64,000 bases of DNA from Elysia chlorotica (Eukaryota > Mollusca > Gastropoda > Plakobranchidae), in contig RQTK01000305.1 of assembly GCA_003991915.1 (NCBI GenBank), positions 95,352 through 159,351 of the forward strand. Direction: 5' to 3'. The position numbers were made by a program, and so were the translations under genes. How positions within the stretch are numbered: the first letter of the stretch is position 1; each line of letters begins with the position of its first letter. The notes beneath the pieces were generated by a model that worked only from the letters and a program-made list of their open reading frames with translations, was not told the DNA's origin and did not search any database. Positions 63,841 to 64,000 of the stretch are shown one piece after another.

Positions 63841-64000
63841 AGCAGCAATAATAAAACCCCCACAACATCATAACAAAGATACTGTACAGATTTAGAGCCG
63901 TCAAATAATGCCTCATCCAAATGTAGCTCTAATTCTAACTTAATAATCACCTGTAATCAGATTTAGACCTGCGGTCGCATCTATACATCAGCTAAATACA

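Overview
This is a 64 kb piece of nuclear animal DNA, most likely from a mollusc and probably a gastropod. The organism call is an inference. It rests on spliced genes with GT-AG introns, RACK1 and PP2A proteins close to other animals' versions, a snoRNA guide that fits the protostome/mollusc form of 5.8S rRNA (AATTGCAGAACACA), dense (GA)n, (CAGA)n, (GATA)n and (CAT)n arrays, frequent TCTAGATCTAG hexamer clusters, and a tRNA-derived SINE family. A 25-base run of N inside a GATA array (3609-3633) shows this is a scaffold from an assembly.

Layout. The first 26 kb hold no gene I can support. They contain microsatellites, minisatellites and about ten copies of a tRNA-derived SINE that comes with two different heads on one shared body. 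From 26.5 kb the DNA is gene-bearing: (1) 26464-32280, plus strand, a five-exon, 147-residue, single-pass membrane protein of the WBP1/VOPP1 kind with three PPxY motifs, whose transmembrane exon start and splice acceptor are repeated five times in tandem; (2) 46131-38592, minus strand, seven coding exons of RACK1 (317 residues), with two copies of a SNORD96-like C/D snoRNA in intron 5 and a second, sequence-identical copy of the last exon 839 bp downstream; (3) 53278-58024, plus strand, seven coding exons of the catalytic subunit of protein phosphatase 2A (312 residues), with a likely 5'-UTR exon and CRE near 50.74-50.80 kb. The PP2A gene is followed by about 6 kb of AT-rich DNA with local segmental duplications.

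How they relate. The WBP1-like gene and RACK1 are convergent, and RACK1 and PP2A are divergent. I see no sign of joint regulation. RACK1 is a 40S ribosomal scaffold, and the snoRNAs in its intron would guide methylation of 5.8S rRNA, so that transcript serves the ribosome twice, as in vertebrates. The points most worth following up are the duplicated SNORD96 homologue with a covarying terminal stem, the five-fold transmembrane exon array, and the duplicated RACK1 terminal exon.
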